NCBI GenBank assembly: GCA_027624955.1
Contig: JAQBTG010000028.1
Location: 1-52,019, forward strand
DNA: 52,019 nucleotides
Direction: 5' to 3'
DNA from: Pseudomonadota bacterium
GTDB taxonomy: Bacteria > Pseudomonadota > Alphaproteobacteria > UBA828
Shown here: positions 8,267 to 17,218 of the stretch, one piece after another
Position numbering within the stretch: position 1 is the first letter of the stretch
Layout of the letters: every line of letters begins with the position of its first letter
Made by a program: the position numbers and the translations under genes
Notes under the pieces: generated by a model
Told to the model about the DNA's origin: nothing
What the model saw: the letters and a program-made list of their open reading frames with translations, nothing else
The model's database searches: none

Positions 8267-9135
8267 CGCGTGCTGGCGGCGATTTTATCGGCGATCGCAA
8301 GCGCTCTTCGCATCGTCCGCACCACTGGCATTTCGACCACCTTGCCATCAAGCAGGGTGACGCCATGGGCGCTGCTCTCATAAGCTTCGATCACCCGGCG
8401 TGCGAAATCGATGGTTTCGGCGCTCGGCGAAAAGGCTTCGTTGATCGGCGGCAATTGAATCGGGTGGATCGCCGCCTTACCGGTAAAACCCATGCGCTGG
8501 GCGAGGCCCGCCTCGCGCTTTAGCCCGTCCTCGTCCTTGATATCGAGGCTCGGCACGTCGATCAGATCAAGTCCGGCGCTCGATGCGGCGTGAACAGCCC
8601 GGCCGCGGGCATAATGCAGCGCCTCCCAATCGAGCGATGAACCAAACTCGGCCGAAAGGTCGGCCGCGCCGAACAGCATGGTGTCGATGCGGTTGGAGGC
8701 GACCGCGATATCTAGCGCCGCCTCGAGCGCGCGGCCGGTTTCGATGATCACCATCAGCCGAGTTGCTTCGTAGCCGGCCTCATCCAAGAGTTCTGCCGCC
8801 CAGCGCACTTCCTCGGGCGAGTCGATCTTCGGCAGCAGCAGAGCAGGCGGTGGCGCGCCGAAATCGCATAGCGCCAATAGATCGCGCATCCCAAGCTGGC
8901 TTTTGATCGGGTTGATGCGCATGGCGCGCGCGGCGCTACCGCCAAGCGTAGCGTCGAACAGGGCAGGGATGGCCTTGTCGCGCGCCTCGACCTTGAAATC
9001 AGGCGCGACGCCGTCTTCGAGATCGATGCACACCATATCGGCCGGCCCAGAAAGCGCCTTGGCGAAACGCTCGGTGCGCAAGCCCGGGGTGAAGAGCAGG
9101 CTGCGGCGCAATACCGGGTCGCTATTTTGAAGCAT
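8263..9135 (-). CDS. CitE/HpcH/HpaI family CoA-ester lyase
   Basis: About 290 residues of the citrate lyase beta / malyl-CoA lyase family, Mg-dependent enzymes that cleave or form C-C bonds in 3-hydroxyacyl-CoA esters such as malyl-CoA. Visible motifs: CIDLEDGVAP (metal and substrate Asp/Glu), MRINPI, MVIIETGRAL, MLFGAADLSAEFG and GKAAIHPIQL. I prefer the ATG at 9135 because AGGGA lies 6 bases before it; the ATG at 9141 would touch that site. The stop overlaps the CoA-transferase start by 4 bases. It may split a hydroxyacyl-CoA intermediate or act as a thioesterase in this pathway. Confidence 0.87.
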   Translation of the reverse strand: MLQNSDPVLRRSLLFTPGLRTERFAKALSGPADMVCIDLEDGVAPDFKVEARDKAIPALFDATLGGSAARAMRINPIKSQLGMRDLLALCDFGAPPPALLLPKIDSPEEVRWAAELLDEAGYEATRLMVIIETGRALEAALDIAVASNRIDTMLFGAADLSAEFGSSLDWEALHYARGRAVHAASSAGLDLIDVPSLDIKDEDGLKREAGLAQRMGFTGKAAIHPIQLPPINEAFSPSAETIDFARRVIEAYESSAHGVTLLDGKVVEMPVVRTMRRALAIADKIAASTR

Positions 9136-9144
9136 ATCCATTCC

Positions 9145-10089
9145 CTATTGGTTACCCATTTTATCATGCTTTACGCGCAAGCGCTTGAGATGGCGGATAA
9201 CTTCCTGATTGCGCTCGGCGATGACGGCGGCGCTGCGTTCTGGAGTCCAGTCGTAAAATCCGCGCCCGGCCTCGGCGCCACTATCGCCGTCCAGGATCAT
9301 ACCGGTCAAATCCTCAGGCGTCTGACTGCTGTCGAGATCGGGGTATATATAGCGCGCCACACTGGCGACCAAGGAAAGACCGGCGAGATCGGCCTTCTCA
9401 AGTGGCCCTTCGGCCGCGAGGCGAAGCGCATAACCCTCTTTCACCACCTTGTCGATGTCTTCCGCATCGGCGACTCCGCTCCGCACCAGGGCGAAGGCCT
9501 CGCGCATTAGGGCAAATTGCAGGCGGTTAAACAAATGTCCGGCAAGGTCGCGTTTGAGACGGACCGGCTGTTTACCGAGACCGCTCACGAATGTGCAGAG
9601 CCGGTCCATGACGGTGCTATCCGTGGCACTGCCCGGTACCACTTCGACGACCGGCATCAAATGCGGTGGATTGGCGAAATGGGCTACCGCGATCCGCTCC
9701 TTCCGGCTGCATTGTGCGGCAATGATATTGACCGCCATGCCGGAAGTGGTGCTGGCGAGGATCGCCTCAGGCGGTGCAATGGCGTCAAGCGCCGCGAATA
9801 GCGCCTGCTTTTCGGCGGCAATCTCGGAAATTGCCTCAAACGCGACGTCGACATTCTGTGCCGCTACCGCAATGTCGGTGGTGAATGAGAGACGGCCGCG
9901 CCAGCCCTCGGCAGCACCAGGCAAAAGCTCCGCGTCGGCAAGCTCGCGATAGCCGATTTCGATAGCGCCCTCGGCCCCGGCCAGCGCTTCGCTGCGCCGC
10001 GCCGCAAGCACCGTATGATGGCCTGCGAGGGCCAAACAAAGCGCCAGGCTCGGCCCCATCGTGCCGCTCCCAATAACGAGCGTATTCAT
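9145..10089 (-). CDS. 3-hydroxyacyl-CoA dehydrogenase
   Basis: About 314 residues with an N-terminal Rossmann domain (VIGSGTMGPSLAL at about 4-16) and a C-terminal helical dimerisation domain, the layout of NAD-dependent 3-hydroxyacyl-CoA / 3-hydroxybutyryl-CoA dehydrogenases. The catalytic His is in VAHFANPPHLMPVVEVV. The protein starts at ATG 10089 or GTG 10104; neither has a good ribosome-binding site, which suggests a leaderless or weak start for the first gene of this minus-strand operon. It oxidises a 3-hydroxyacyl-CoA to the keto form, the step before thiolysis. The order matches the other operon members: dehydrogenase, lyase, CoA-transferase, acyl-CoA dehydrogenase, hydratase. Confidence 0.9.
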   Translation of the reverse strand: MNTLVIGSGTMGPSLALCLALAGHHTVLAARRSEALAGAEGAIEIGYRELADAELLPGAAEGWRGRLSFTTDIAVAAQNVDVAFEAISEIAAEKQALFAALDAIAPPEAILASTTSGMAVNIIAAQCSRKERIAVAHFANPPHLMPVVEVVPGSATDSTVMDRLCTFVSGLGKQPVRLKRDLAGHLFNRLQFALMREAFALVRSGVADAEDIDKVVKEGYALRLAAEGPLEKADLAGLSLVASVARYIYPDLDSSQTPEDLTGMILDGDSGAEAGRGFYDWTPERSAAVIAERNQEVIRHLKRLRVKHDKMGNQ

Positions 10090-10472
10090 GGCTTGGTCGG
10101 TCACGGTTCGAGTTTGTTTTATTTGGCGCGCCGCTGTCCAGTGGATAGAGCCTCAGGCAACAAATTCACAAATATCTCAGGGTGAAAATGGCGATCGGTC
10201 TTGGCGTACCATGCCGGAGTTACGGCATTATTATTAATCTAATATATTAATAAAAACGTATATACATCTGTAAACAAATGAAAATATATTGATATTATTT
10301 CCAATATAAGGATGCGCGAAGACGGTTTTGATAGGTACGAGGATTTCGTCGGCGTCACTCGGGCCCTGCCGAAGCGGCCTACAGACACGTTCAGAGAAAT
10401 ATTGCTTGGGTGTTTGGGTTCCTGCGGACACAATGCGGCGCAGAAGCGAACAAAATTGGGGAGACGGGAACA
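10090..10472. other. AT-rich divergent promoter region
   Basis: About 380 bases separate the two divergent catabolic operons. From about 10220 to 10315 the sequence is almost entirely A and T (TTATTATTAATCTAATATA and similar), in sharp contrast to the GC-rich genes. This is the natural place for both promoters. It contains one clear inverted repeat at 10285-10308. No regulator gene is encoded next to it. Confidence 0.6.
10285..10308. promoter_or_regulatory. Candidate operator between the divergent operons
   Basis: TATATTG-N10-CAATATA is a perfect 7-base inverted repeat with a 24-base span, the size expected for a dimeric regulator. It lies centrally in the AT-rich gap and could control both operons. 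The binding protein is unknown. Chance occurrence in AT-rich DNA is possible. Confidence 0.35.
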
Positions 10473-11927
10473 ATGGCGAATGGCAATGAAATCTGCCGCA
10501 TGGACGCGGTTACGCTGGCTAGCAAGGTACGCGCCAAGGAGCTTTCGCCGGTCGAGGTGATCGACGCCAATATCGCGCGCATGGAAAAACTTGAGCCTGT
10601 GCTGCACGCCTTTTGCACCCCCGGGCCCGAGCTGGCGCGCGCCGCGGCCAAGCAGCTTGAGGCCGACATCATGGCGGGCAAGGATCCGGGGCCGCTTGCC
10701 GGGGTTCCGGTCAGCGTCAAGGATTTGATCTGTACGAAGGATTTGCCCACCGCTTCGGGCTCGTTCATCTATAAGGATTTCAATGGCGGCGTCGATGATA
10801 TCGTGGTCGAGCGCCTGCGCGCCGCCGGCGCCATCGTCACCGGCAAAACTAATGTGCCCGAGTTCGGCTATAGCGGCGTCGGTCATAATCCGGTGTTTGA
10901 GACGACCCGCAATCCGTGGAATCTGGAGCGCACGCCGGGCGGTTCAAGCGCTGGCGCCGGCGCGGCGGTGGCGTCCGGCATGGGGCCGTTCGCGATCGGC
11001 AGCGACGGCGGCGGCTCGGTACGTATTCCGGCTTCGTTCAGCGGCCTGGTCGGCATCAAGGCATCGATGGGCCGCGTGCCGCTGTGGCCGGGCACAAAAG
11101 ACGAGACCCTGCCCGGCGTCTCAAGCTGGGAAAGCCTCGAATGCATCGGCCCGATCAGCCGCACCGTCGCTGACAGTGCTCTCATGCTCTCCGTTATCTC
11201 CGGCCCTGACATGCGCGACCGGCGCACGCTGCCCGAGGCCAATTTCGATTGGATGGAAAGCCTTAAGGGCGACCTCAAGGGCCTCCGCGTTGCCTATAGC
11301 GCCGACTGGGGCTATGCGGCAGTTGATCCTGAAGTGCGCCAGATTGTCGGCGACGCGGCCCAGGTATTTGCCAGCGAACTCGGCTGCACCGTGGAAGAAG
11401 CCGATCCCGGTTGGGAAGATCCCTATGCCGCGTTCTGGGGCCTTGTCGCCGCCGAATCCGATCTGGTCGGATTGCGCAAGCTGGTCGATGAGCATGCTCA
11501 TCATATGACGCCGCATCTCGTTGATTTCATCCGCGCACCGTGGACCGCGGAAGCTTTCACCGACGCCTTGATGGCGCGCAAAGCGGTCGCCAACAGATCG
11601 GCGGAATTCATGGCGAATTATGATTTGCTGCTGACGCCGACGCTCACGGTTCCGGCGTTTGGTCTGCATATCCAGGGCATCGAAAAGATCGACGGGCAGA
11701 TTGTGCCGCCGTTCCAATGGCTGGCGTTTACCTTCCCCTTCAACATGACCGGTCAACCGGCGGCCTCCGTCCCCGCCGGCTTCACCAAAGACGGCCTGCC
11801 CGTTGGTTTACAAATCATCGGCCGCCATCTCGACGATCCGGCGGTAATTCGCGCCTGCGCCAATTTCGAGAAAGCCCGTCCCTGGGCCGATAAATGGCCG
11901 CCGTTGTTGGATGAGATGGGGCTGTAG
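10473..11927 (+). CDS. Amidase (amidase signature family), copy 1
   Basis: A 484-residue amidase signature enzyme that hydrolyses a carboxamide to acid and ammonia through the Ser-cisSer-Lys triad: K83 (VSVKDLICTK), cis-Ser S158 (GGSSAGAG) and nucleophile S182 (DGGGSVRIPASFSG). The ATG at 10473 follows GGGGAGA by 8 bases; a GTG at 10410 lies upstream of that site and is rejected. It is the first gene of the long plus-strand catabolic run. No transamidosome partner (GatB/GatC) is adjacent, so it is a stand-alone catabolic amidase and not a tRNA amidotransferase subunit. Substrate unknown. Confidence 0.92.
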   Translation: MANGNEICRMDAVTLASKVRAKELSPVEVIDANIARMEKLEPVLHAFCTPGPELARAAAKQLEADIMAGKDPGPLAGVPVSVKDLICTKDLPTASGSFIYKDFNGGVDDIVVERLRAAGAIVTGKTNVPEFGYSGVGHNPVFETTRNPWNLERTPGGSSAGAGAAVASGMGPFAIGSDGGGSVRIPASFSGLVGIKASMGRVPLWPGTKDETLPGVSSWESLECIGPISRTVADSALMLSVISGPDMRDRRTLPEANFDWMESLKGDLKGLRVAYSADWGYAAVDPEVRQIVGDAAQVFASELGCTVEEADPGWEDPYAAFWGLVAAESDLVGLRKLVDEHAHHMTPHLVDFIRAPWTAEAFTDALMARKAVANRSAEFMANYDLLLTPTLTVPAFGLHIQGIEKIDGQIVPPFQWLAFTFPFNMTGQPAASVPAGFTKDGLPVGLQIIGRHLDDPAVIRACANFEKARPWADKWPPLLDEMGL

Positions 11928-12001
11928 CCGAAACCTGAAGCCATGACTGGCACAGTCTTCGCCGCTTTTAAGGAGACGTTGGCGCGCGCGGGCAAGGTGG
12001 C

Positions 12002-13186
12002 GTGACGGCGCGCTTGGCGCGCGGTTATGCAGGTGTCGCCGCTGCGGTGCCGGTTACCATTCCCTATGCGCGGCGCTCCGAACATGGCGTGCATTGGTGG
12101 TTTGGCCGAGCGCTCGCCGAACTCGTAAAACAATCGGGCATCGCCAAGCACGAGATCGACGGCCTGATCACCGCCAGCTACACACTCAGGCCCGATACCG
12201 CTGTGTCGCTGACCGAGTATTTCGGCCTCACTGTGCGCTGGCTCGAAGATTTACCGATGGGCGGCGCCTCGGGGCCGATTGCGCTCCGCCACGCCGCCCG
12301 CGCAGTCGAAGCTGGCGACGCCGAAATCGTGGCCTGTCTTGCCGCTGATGTTCTGGGCGGTAACGCCTTCGGTTCGTTGATGGAGAATTACAGCAGCTTT
12401 TCGCGCGACGGCGCGATGCCTTACGGCGAGGCCGGCCCCAATCTGCCTTTCGCCCTCATCACGCGCCATTATATGGAACGCACCGGCGCCACACGGGAGG
12501 ATATGGGGCGTATCTGTGTTGCCGAGCGCCACAATGGAGCGGCATTTCCGCACGCGCTTTTAAAGAAGCCGCTGACCATCGAAGAATATTTGGGTTCGCG
12601 ACCCATTGCTGAGCCGTTGCACCTTAACGATTGTGTCATGCCGTGCAGCGGGGCGGAGGCTTTCCTGGTGATGAGCGAAGACCGCGCGAAAGCTTGCCGG
12701 CTACCCTATGGGCGCATTCTGGCCGGCATAGAGCGCCACAACGCCTACCCCGAGAACGACGTGCAAATTTCTGGCGGCTGGGCAATGGATCGCGACGTCC
12801 TCTACCAGGCCGCCGGGCTCGGGCCGGGCGACATGGCGTTTCTCCAGGCTTATGACGATTATCCGGTAATCGTGATGTTCCAGCTTGAGGGCTTAGGCTT
12901 CTGTGCTGCCGGCGAAGCGCCGGCATTTGTCCGCGCGACCGACCTTACCGCCGATGGCAGCGGCCTGCCGCTCAATACCGGCGGCGGGCAATTGTCGCTC
13001 GGGCAGGCCGGCGCCGTCGGCGGCTTTGTCGGTATGACGGAAGGCCTGCGCCAAGTGACAGGGCAGGCGCTGGGCATTCAAGTGGAGAACGCCGGTGTCG
13101 GGCTGGTTTCAGGCTACGGCACAGTGAATTTCGACCGCGGCCTTTGTTCCTCGGCGGTTATTCTGGCTGCCGGGGGTGGCGGATGA
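12002..13186 (+). CDS. Thiolase-like protein lacking the thiolase residues
   Basis: About 394 residues with thiolase fold landmarks, beginning at a GTG that overlaps the stop of a 20-codon reading frame (11943-12005) and so may be translationally coupled. The position of the acylated cysteine reads MGGASG near residue 88 (Gly instead of Cys), the GHPxGATG motif is LSLGQAGAVGG (no His), and the C-terminal CxGG motif is VSGYG. It therefore cannot be a classical thiolase. The four-base overlap with a DUF35 gene recalls thiolase-fold/DUF35 complexes such as the steroid side-chain aldolase Ltp2-ChsH2, so a retro-aldolase or non-catalytic scaffold role is possible (inference). Confidence 0.82.
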   Translation: MTARLARGYAGVAAAVPVTIPYARRSEHGVHWWFGRALAELVKQSGIAKHEIDGLITASYTLRPDTAVSLTEYFGLTVRWLEDLPMGGASGPIALRHAARAVEAGDAEIVACLAADVLGGNAFGSLMENYSSFSRDGAMPYGEAGPNLPFALITRHYMERTGATREDMGRICVAERHNGAAFPHALLKKPLTIEEYLGSRPIAEPLHLNDCVMPCSGAEAFLVMSEDRAKACRLPYGRILAGIERHNAYPENDVQISGGWAMDRDVLYQAAGLGPGDMAFLQAYDDYPVIVMFQLEGLGFCAAGEAPAFVRATDLTADGSGLPLNTGGGQLSLGQAGAVGGFVGMTEGLRQVTGQALGIQVENAGVGLVSGYGTVNFDRGLCSSAVILAAGGGG

Positions 13187-13527
13187 CAGCAGGCACCCTC
13201 AGTTTGCCGCATTGCCAGTCCTGCCACCGCGCGCATTGGCCGCCGCGTGAAATCTGCCCGCATTGTTTGAGCGAAACCGTCGCCTGGCAGCCGGCGGATA
13301 ACGGTGGGCGGGTGCAGACAACGGCCACACTCCACCACAGCTTGTCGCCCAATTTTCGCCCGCATTTGCCTCTGCAGGTCGCAACGGTTTGGCTCGATTG
13401 CGGCGTGCGGGCGGTGGTGTTTTTGGCTGATGGGCCGCTGCCGGCCGGATCGCGCGTACATGTGGAATCCGCCGCCGGCCCGACTGGCAAAGAGGCTTTT
13501 GTAGCAACGCCGGGCGCGCCGCGATAA
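13183..13527 (+). CDS. DUF35 / OB-fold zinc-ribbon protein
   Basis: A 114-residue protein with an N-terminal rubredoxin-like zinc ribbon (CQSCHRAHWPPREICPHC, four cysteines) and a C-terminal OB-fold, the standard DUF35 layout. Such proteins bind thiolase-fold partners and acyl-CoA substrates. The ATG at 13183 overlaps the thiolase-like stop by four bases; a TTG at 13144 lies inside that gene and is rejected. The pair should form a complex. Confidence 0.88.
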   Translation: MTAGTLSLPHCQSCHRAHWPPREICPHCLSETVAWQPADNGGRVQTTATLHHSLSPNFRPHLPLQVATVWLDCGVRAVVFLADGPLPAGSRVHVESAAGPTGKEAFVATPGAPR

Positions 13528-13552
13528 GTTTAGAAAAATCGAAAGGAACGTT

Positions 13553-15118
13553 ATGTCGATAGGTCCAAATCTCCCCAGCGTCGCGCAATTGCTCGACATC
13601 GCCGAGGATTTCGGCATCGAAATGACGGCTGAGCGCGCCGGCGAATATCGCGACGCCATGTCGGGCGGCATCCGCGCGCTCAGGCGTATCGACGACATGG
13701 TCGAGGAGCGTCCGGAGGTCAAATATCCGCGCACGCCAGGACGCCGCGCGAGGCCGGAGGAAAATCCCTACAATGCCTGGTATTGGCTGACCGATATCAA
13801 GGGCGCTCCAAGCGGCCCGCTGGCCGGTGAGCGGGTTGGCATCAAAGACACGGTTTCCGTGGCCGGCGTGCCGATGATGAACGGCTCGCGGGTGCTCGAG
13901 GGCTACGTGCCGCAAATCGACGCCACGGTCGTCACCCGCTTGCTCGACGCCGGCGCGGTGATCGCCGGCAAAACCGCATCGTCAGATTTCTCGTTTTCTT
14001 CTGGCGGCCACACCAGCGCCTACGGCCCGGTCCGCAACCCGCACAACCCCACCCATTCACCGGGCGGCTCGTCGAAGGGCAGTGCTGCGGCACTTGCGGC
14101 CGGCGATGTCGAACTCGCGCTCGGTGGCGATCAGGGCGGTTCGATCCGTATCCCTGCCGCCTGGTGCGGGGTTGTGGGCCTCAAACAGACGTTTGGCCTG
14201 GTGCCCTATACCGGCTGCATGGGCATCGAAATGTCGCACGATATTGTCGGGCCGATGGCCAACAGCGTCGAGAATGTGGCGCGCCTCCTATCGGTGCTGG
14301 CCGGGCCAGACCCATTCGATCCACGCCAGCGCGGCGTCATCCCCGAGGATTATGTGCGCGACTATATGCCGGCCATCGGGCAAGGCTGTAAGGGGCTCAA
14401 AATTGGCGTGCTCGAGGAGGGTTTTGGCCATAAGGCGGACACCTGGCCCGACATTCAACTGCAGCCAAGCGACCGCCGTGTCGATGCCAAGGTGCGCGCC
14501 GCGCTGAAAGGTCTCAAGAAGAACGGCGCGGTGGTGCAGAAGGCTTCGGTGCCGATGCATTTTGATGGCATACGAATTTGGTTCGCGTTGGTGGCAGAAG
14601 GTGCGGTCGAGACGCTGTTTCACGGCTCCGGCCTCGGCACCAATTGGCAAGGGTATTACGACACGCCCATGCTCGATCACGTCGCGAGCAGCTTCCGCGC
14701 CCGACCGAACGACATCCCGCCAACGGTGATCAATGTCCTATTAATGGGCGAATATCTCAGGCGCCATTATCACGGGCGCTACTATGCCAAAGCCCAGAAC
14801 CAGCGCGGCAGCCTGAAGCGCGCTTATGATGCGGCGCTGGAGGAGAATGACGTCCTGGTCATGCCAACCATTCCGCAACTGCCCGGGCCTATCCCGCCGC
14901 CCGACGCGCCGTTCAAGGAATATATGTTCCGCGCTCTCAATATGCTTAACAATGTCCCCCAATTCAGCACCACCGGCCATCCGGCGATCAGCGTACCCTG
15001 TGGCATGATCGATGGCATGCCCGTCGGCCTGCAGATTGTCGGTCGCCATTTCGATGACCTCACGGTGCTGCGCGTCGCCGACGCGGTCGAAAAGCTTGGT
15101 GATTGGCGCGCCAAATGA
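13553..15118 (+). CDS. Amidase (amidase signature family), copy 2
   Basis: A 521-residue amidase with triad K98 (VGIKDTVSVAG), S173 (GGSSKGSAAA) and S197 (DQGGSIRIPA). It carries an N-terminal helical extension of roughly 70 residues before the catalytic core that copy 1 lacks, and the text after the nucleophile (WCGVVGLKQTFG) differs clearly, so it is a distinct subfamily and not a tandem duplicate. GAAAGGA precedes the ATG. It ends 15 bases before HyuA and probably belongs to the same transcript. It likely hydrolyses a linear amide generated in the pathway. Confidence 0.92.
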   Translation: MSIGPNLPSVAQLLDIAEDFGIEMTAERAGEYRDAMSGGIRALRRIDDMVEERPEVKYPRTPGRRARPEENPYNAWYWLTDIKGAPSGPLAGERVGIKDTVSVAGVPMMNGSRVLEGYVPQIDATVVTRLLDAGAVIAGKTASSDFSFSSGGHTSAYGPVRNPHNPTHSPGGSSKGSAAALAAGDVELALGGDQGGSIRIPAAWCGVVGLKQTFGLVPYTGCMGIEMSHDIVGPMANSVENVARLLSVLAGPDPFDPRQRGVIPEDYVRDYMPAIGQGCKGLKIGVLEEGFGHKADTWPDIQLQPSDRRVDAKVRAALKGLKKNGAVVQKASVPMHFDGIRIWFALVAEGAVETLFHGSGLGTNWQGYYDTPMLDHVASSFRARPNDIPPTVINVLLMGEYLRRHYHGRYYAKAQNQRGSLKRAYDAALEENDVLVMPTIPQLPGPIPPPDAPFKEYMFRALNMLNNVPQFSTTGHPAISVPCGMIDGMPVGLQIVGRHFDDLTVLRVADAVEKLGDWRAK

Positions 15119-15133
15119 GAATGCGTTGACACG

Positions 15134-17218
15134 ATGAGTTATCGTTTGGGCGTCGATATCGGCGGCACCTTCACCGATTTCGCCTTGTTCGACGAGGCGC
15201 GCGGCGAAATGTTCATCCATAAGCAACTGACCACGCCGGACGATCCGTCGCGCGCGGTGCTGGAAGGCTGCAAACATCTATTGGCGCGTAAGAATGTCGC
15301 CATCGCCGAGCTTGAATCGATCGCTCATGGCACCACGTTGGTGACCAACGCGGTCATCGAGCGCCGTGGTGCGCGCACCGGAATGGTGGTGAGCGAAGGC
15401 TTCCGCGACGTGCTCGATATGGCGCGCGAGACTCGCTACGAAGTGTTCGATCTTCGCCTAAAATTCCCCGAACCGCTGGTGCCGCGCCAACTCCGTCGCG
15501 AAGTGGCGGAGCGGGTGAAGTTCGACGGTTCAGTGGAAACTGCGCTCGATGAGGCAGCCGTCCACGCCGCCATCGCCGAACTGGTAGATGAGGGCATCGA
15601 GGCGCTGGCCATCTGTTTTCTCCATTCTTATGCCAACCCGGCGCATGAAAACGCGGCGCGGCAAGTGGCCGAGCGCGATTTTCCCGATCTCTACGTATCG
15701 ACCTCGGCCGATATCTTTTCCAACATGCGCGAATTCGAGCGCTGGACCACGGCGACGATAAACGCCTACACCCAGCCGTTGTTCGACAGTTACTTGCAGC
15801 GCTTGGCGGATGGCCTGGAGGCGGCCGGGTTTTTGGGCCGCCTGCTGGTGATGACCTCATCCGGCGGCATGTTGACGCCCGACGTAGCGCGGCGCTATCC
15901 GGTGCGTGTGCTTGAATCCGGGCCGGCGGCGGGCGCGCTGATGTCAGCATTTCACGGCCGCGCGCTTAACCTTCCCGCGCTGTTGTCGTTCGACATGGGC
16001 GGCACCACAGCCAAGGGCGCTCTGGTAAACAATTTTCAGCCGCTCAAACAGTATGATCTCGAGATCGCGCGGCTACATGATTTTAAGCGCGGCAGCGGCT
16101 TGCCGGTCAAAGTGCCGGTGATCGACATGGTCGAAATCGGCTCGGGCGGCGGCAGCCTCGCCGAAGTTGACGAGCGCGGCCTGATCCGCGTCGGACCGCG
16201 CTCGGCTGGTGCCGATCCGGGCCCGGCGTGCTACGGCAAAGGCGGCAGCCAGGCGGCGTTGACCGATGCCAATTTGGTGCTGGGCTATCTCGACGCGGAT
16301 TTTTTCCTCGGCGGCGATATGAAGCTCGACGTAGCAGCGGCACGCACCGCGATAGACACAAGCGTCGCCAAACTCCTCGGCGTAACGGTTGAGCGCGCCG
16401 CCTGGGGCATGCATGAAATTATCAATGAAGACGTGGCACGCGCCTTCCGCATCCATGCTTCTGAGCGCGGCTTCGATTATCGCGGCGCCAGCATGGTGGC
16501 ATTCGGCGGATCGGGCCCGGCGCACGCCATGGGCGTGGCGCGCAAGCTAAAAATTTCACGCGTCGTCTTTCCGGCTGGCGCCGGCGTGATGTCGGCATTT
16601 GGTCTGTTGGTGAGCCCGCTCGCTTTTGAGCTGGCGCGTTCTGAGCCCTGTCTGATCACCTCCGTCGACAGTGAGGGATTCGCCGCTGGCTTCCGGGCGA
16701 TGGAACAGGAGGCATCGGAACTCCTGCTCCAGGCTGGCGTTGGTGCTGCAGAAATTCGTCTGCGCCGCCGCCTCGATATGCGCTACCAAGGGCAAGGATA
16801 TGAAGTCGAGGTCGACCTGCCGGACGGTGCTGCGATGGCGGATCTTTTTGCACGCCTGCCCGAGTTGTTTCGCCAGACCTATGCCGCGACTTTTTCCTCT
16901 AGTAGCCTGGACGAGCCGCTCGAAATCATCACCTGGAAGGTCGAGGCGGTCGGGCCGGACGTGAGCCTGGCCGACGGTTTTGTGCTGGAGGATGCCGCCG
17001 CGTCGGGGGACGCACGCAAAGGCAGCCGCAAAGCCTATTTCAACGATAGGTACCACGATTGCCCAGTTTATACGCGCGGCCTTCTGGCGCCGGGTACCGA
17101 GGTGATCGGCCCGGCGCTGATCGAAGAACGCGAATCGACCTGCGTGATTGGCCCGGGGGACGTGGTACGGGTCGATGAAAGGCGTAACCTGATCGCCGAA
17201 TTGGCAGCGCAATCATGA
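15134..17218 (+). CDS. hyuA: Hydantoinase/oxoprolinase A subunit, copy 1
   Basis: A 694-residue HyuA-type subunit (Hydant_A_N followed by Hydantoinase_A), an ASKHA-fold ATPase part of the 5-oxoprolinase / N-methylhydantoinase / acetone carboxylase superfamily. Phosphate motif DIGGTFTDF lies at 8-16 and a second one, FDMGGTTAKGAL, in the central domain; GSGGGSLAEVDERG and GGSGPAHAMGVA follow. With HyuB it would phosphorylate and open a cyclic amide or imide at the cost of ATP. It overlaps HyuB by four bases, so the subunits are coupled. The superfamily is certain; hydantoin as substrate is not. Confidence 0.9.
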   Translation: MSYRLGVDIGGTFTDFALFDEARGEMFIHKQLTTPDDPSRAVLEGCKHLLARKNVAIAELESIAHGTTLVTNAVIERRGARTGMVVSEGFRDVLDMARETRYEVFDLRLKFPEPLVPRQLRREVAERVKFDGSVETALDEAAVHAAIAELVDEGIEALAICFLHSYANPAHENAARQVAERDFPDLYVSTSADIFSNMREFERWTTATINAYTQPLFDSYLQRLADGLEAAGFLGRLLVMTSSGGMLTPDVARRYPVRVLESGPAAGALMSAFHGRALNLPALLSFDMGGTTAKGALVNNFQPLKQYDLEIARLHDFKRGSGLPVKVPVIDMVEIGSGGGSLAEVDERGLIRVGPRSAGADPGPACYGKGGSQAALTDANLVLGYLDADFFLGGDMKLDVAAARTAIDTSVAKLLGVTVERAAWGMHEIINEDVARAFRIHASERGFDYRGASMVAFGGSGPAHAMGVARKLKISRVVFPAGAGVMSAFGLLVSPLAFELARSEPCLITSVDSEGFAAGFRAMEQEASELLLQAGVGAAEIRLRRRLDMRYQGQGYEVEVDLPDGAAMADLFARLPELFRQTYAATFSSSSLDEPLEIITWKVEAVGPDVSLADGFVLEDAAASGDARKGSRKAYFNDRYHDCPVYTRGLLAPGTEVIGPALIEERESTCVIGPGDVVRVDERRNLIAELAAQS

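Noticed and set aside
11943-12005. 20-codon frame overlapping the start of the thiolase-like gene
   Set aside because: Too short to support as a gene. It may help couple translation of the following GTG start, which is noted there, but no clear ribosome-binding site precedes it.
10473-15118. Tandem duplication of amidases
   Set aside because: The two enzymes share only the signature motifs; lengths, N-termini and flanking text differ, so they are separate subfamilies.
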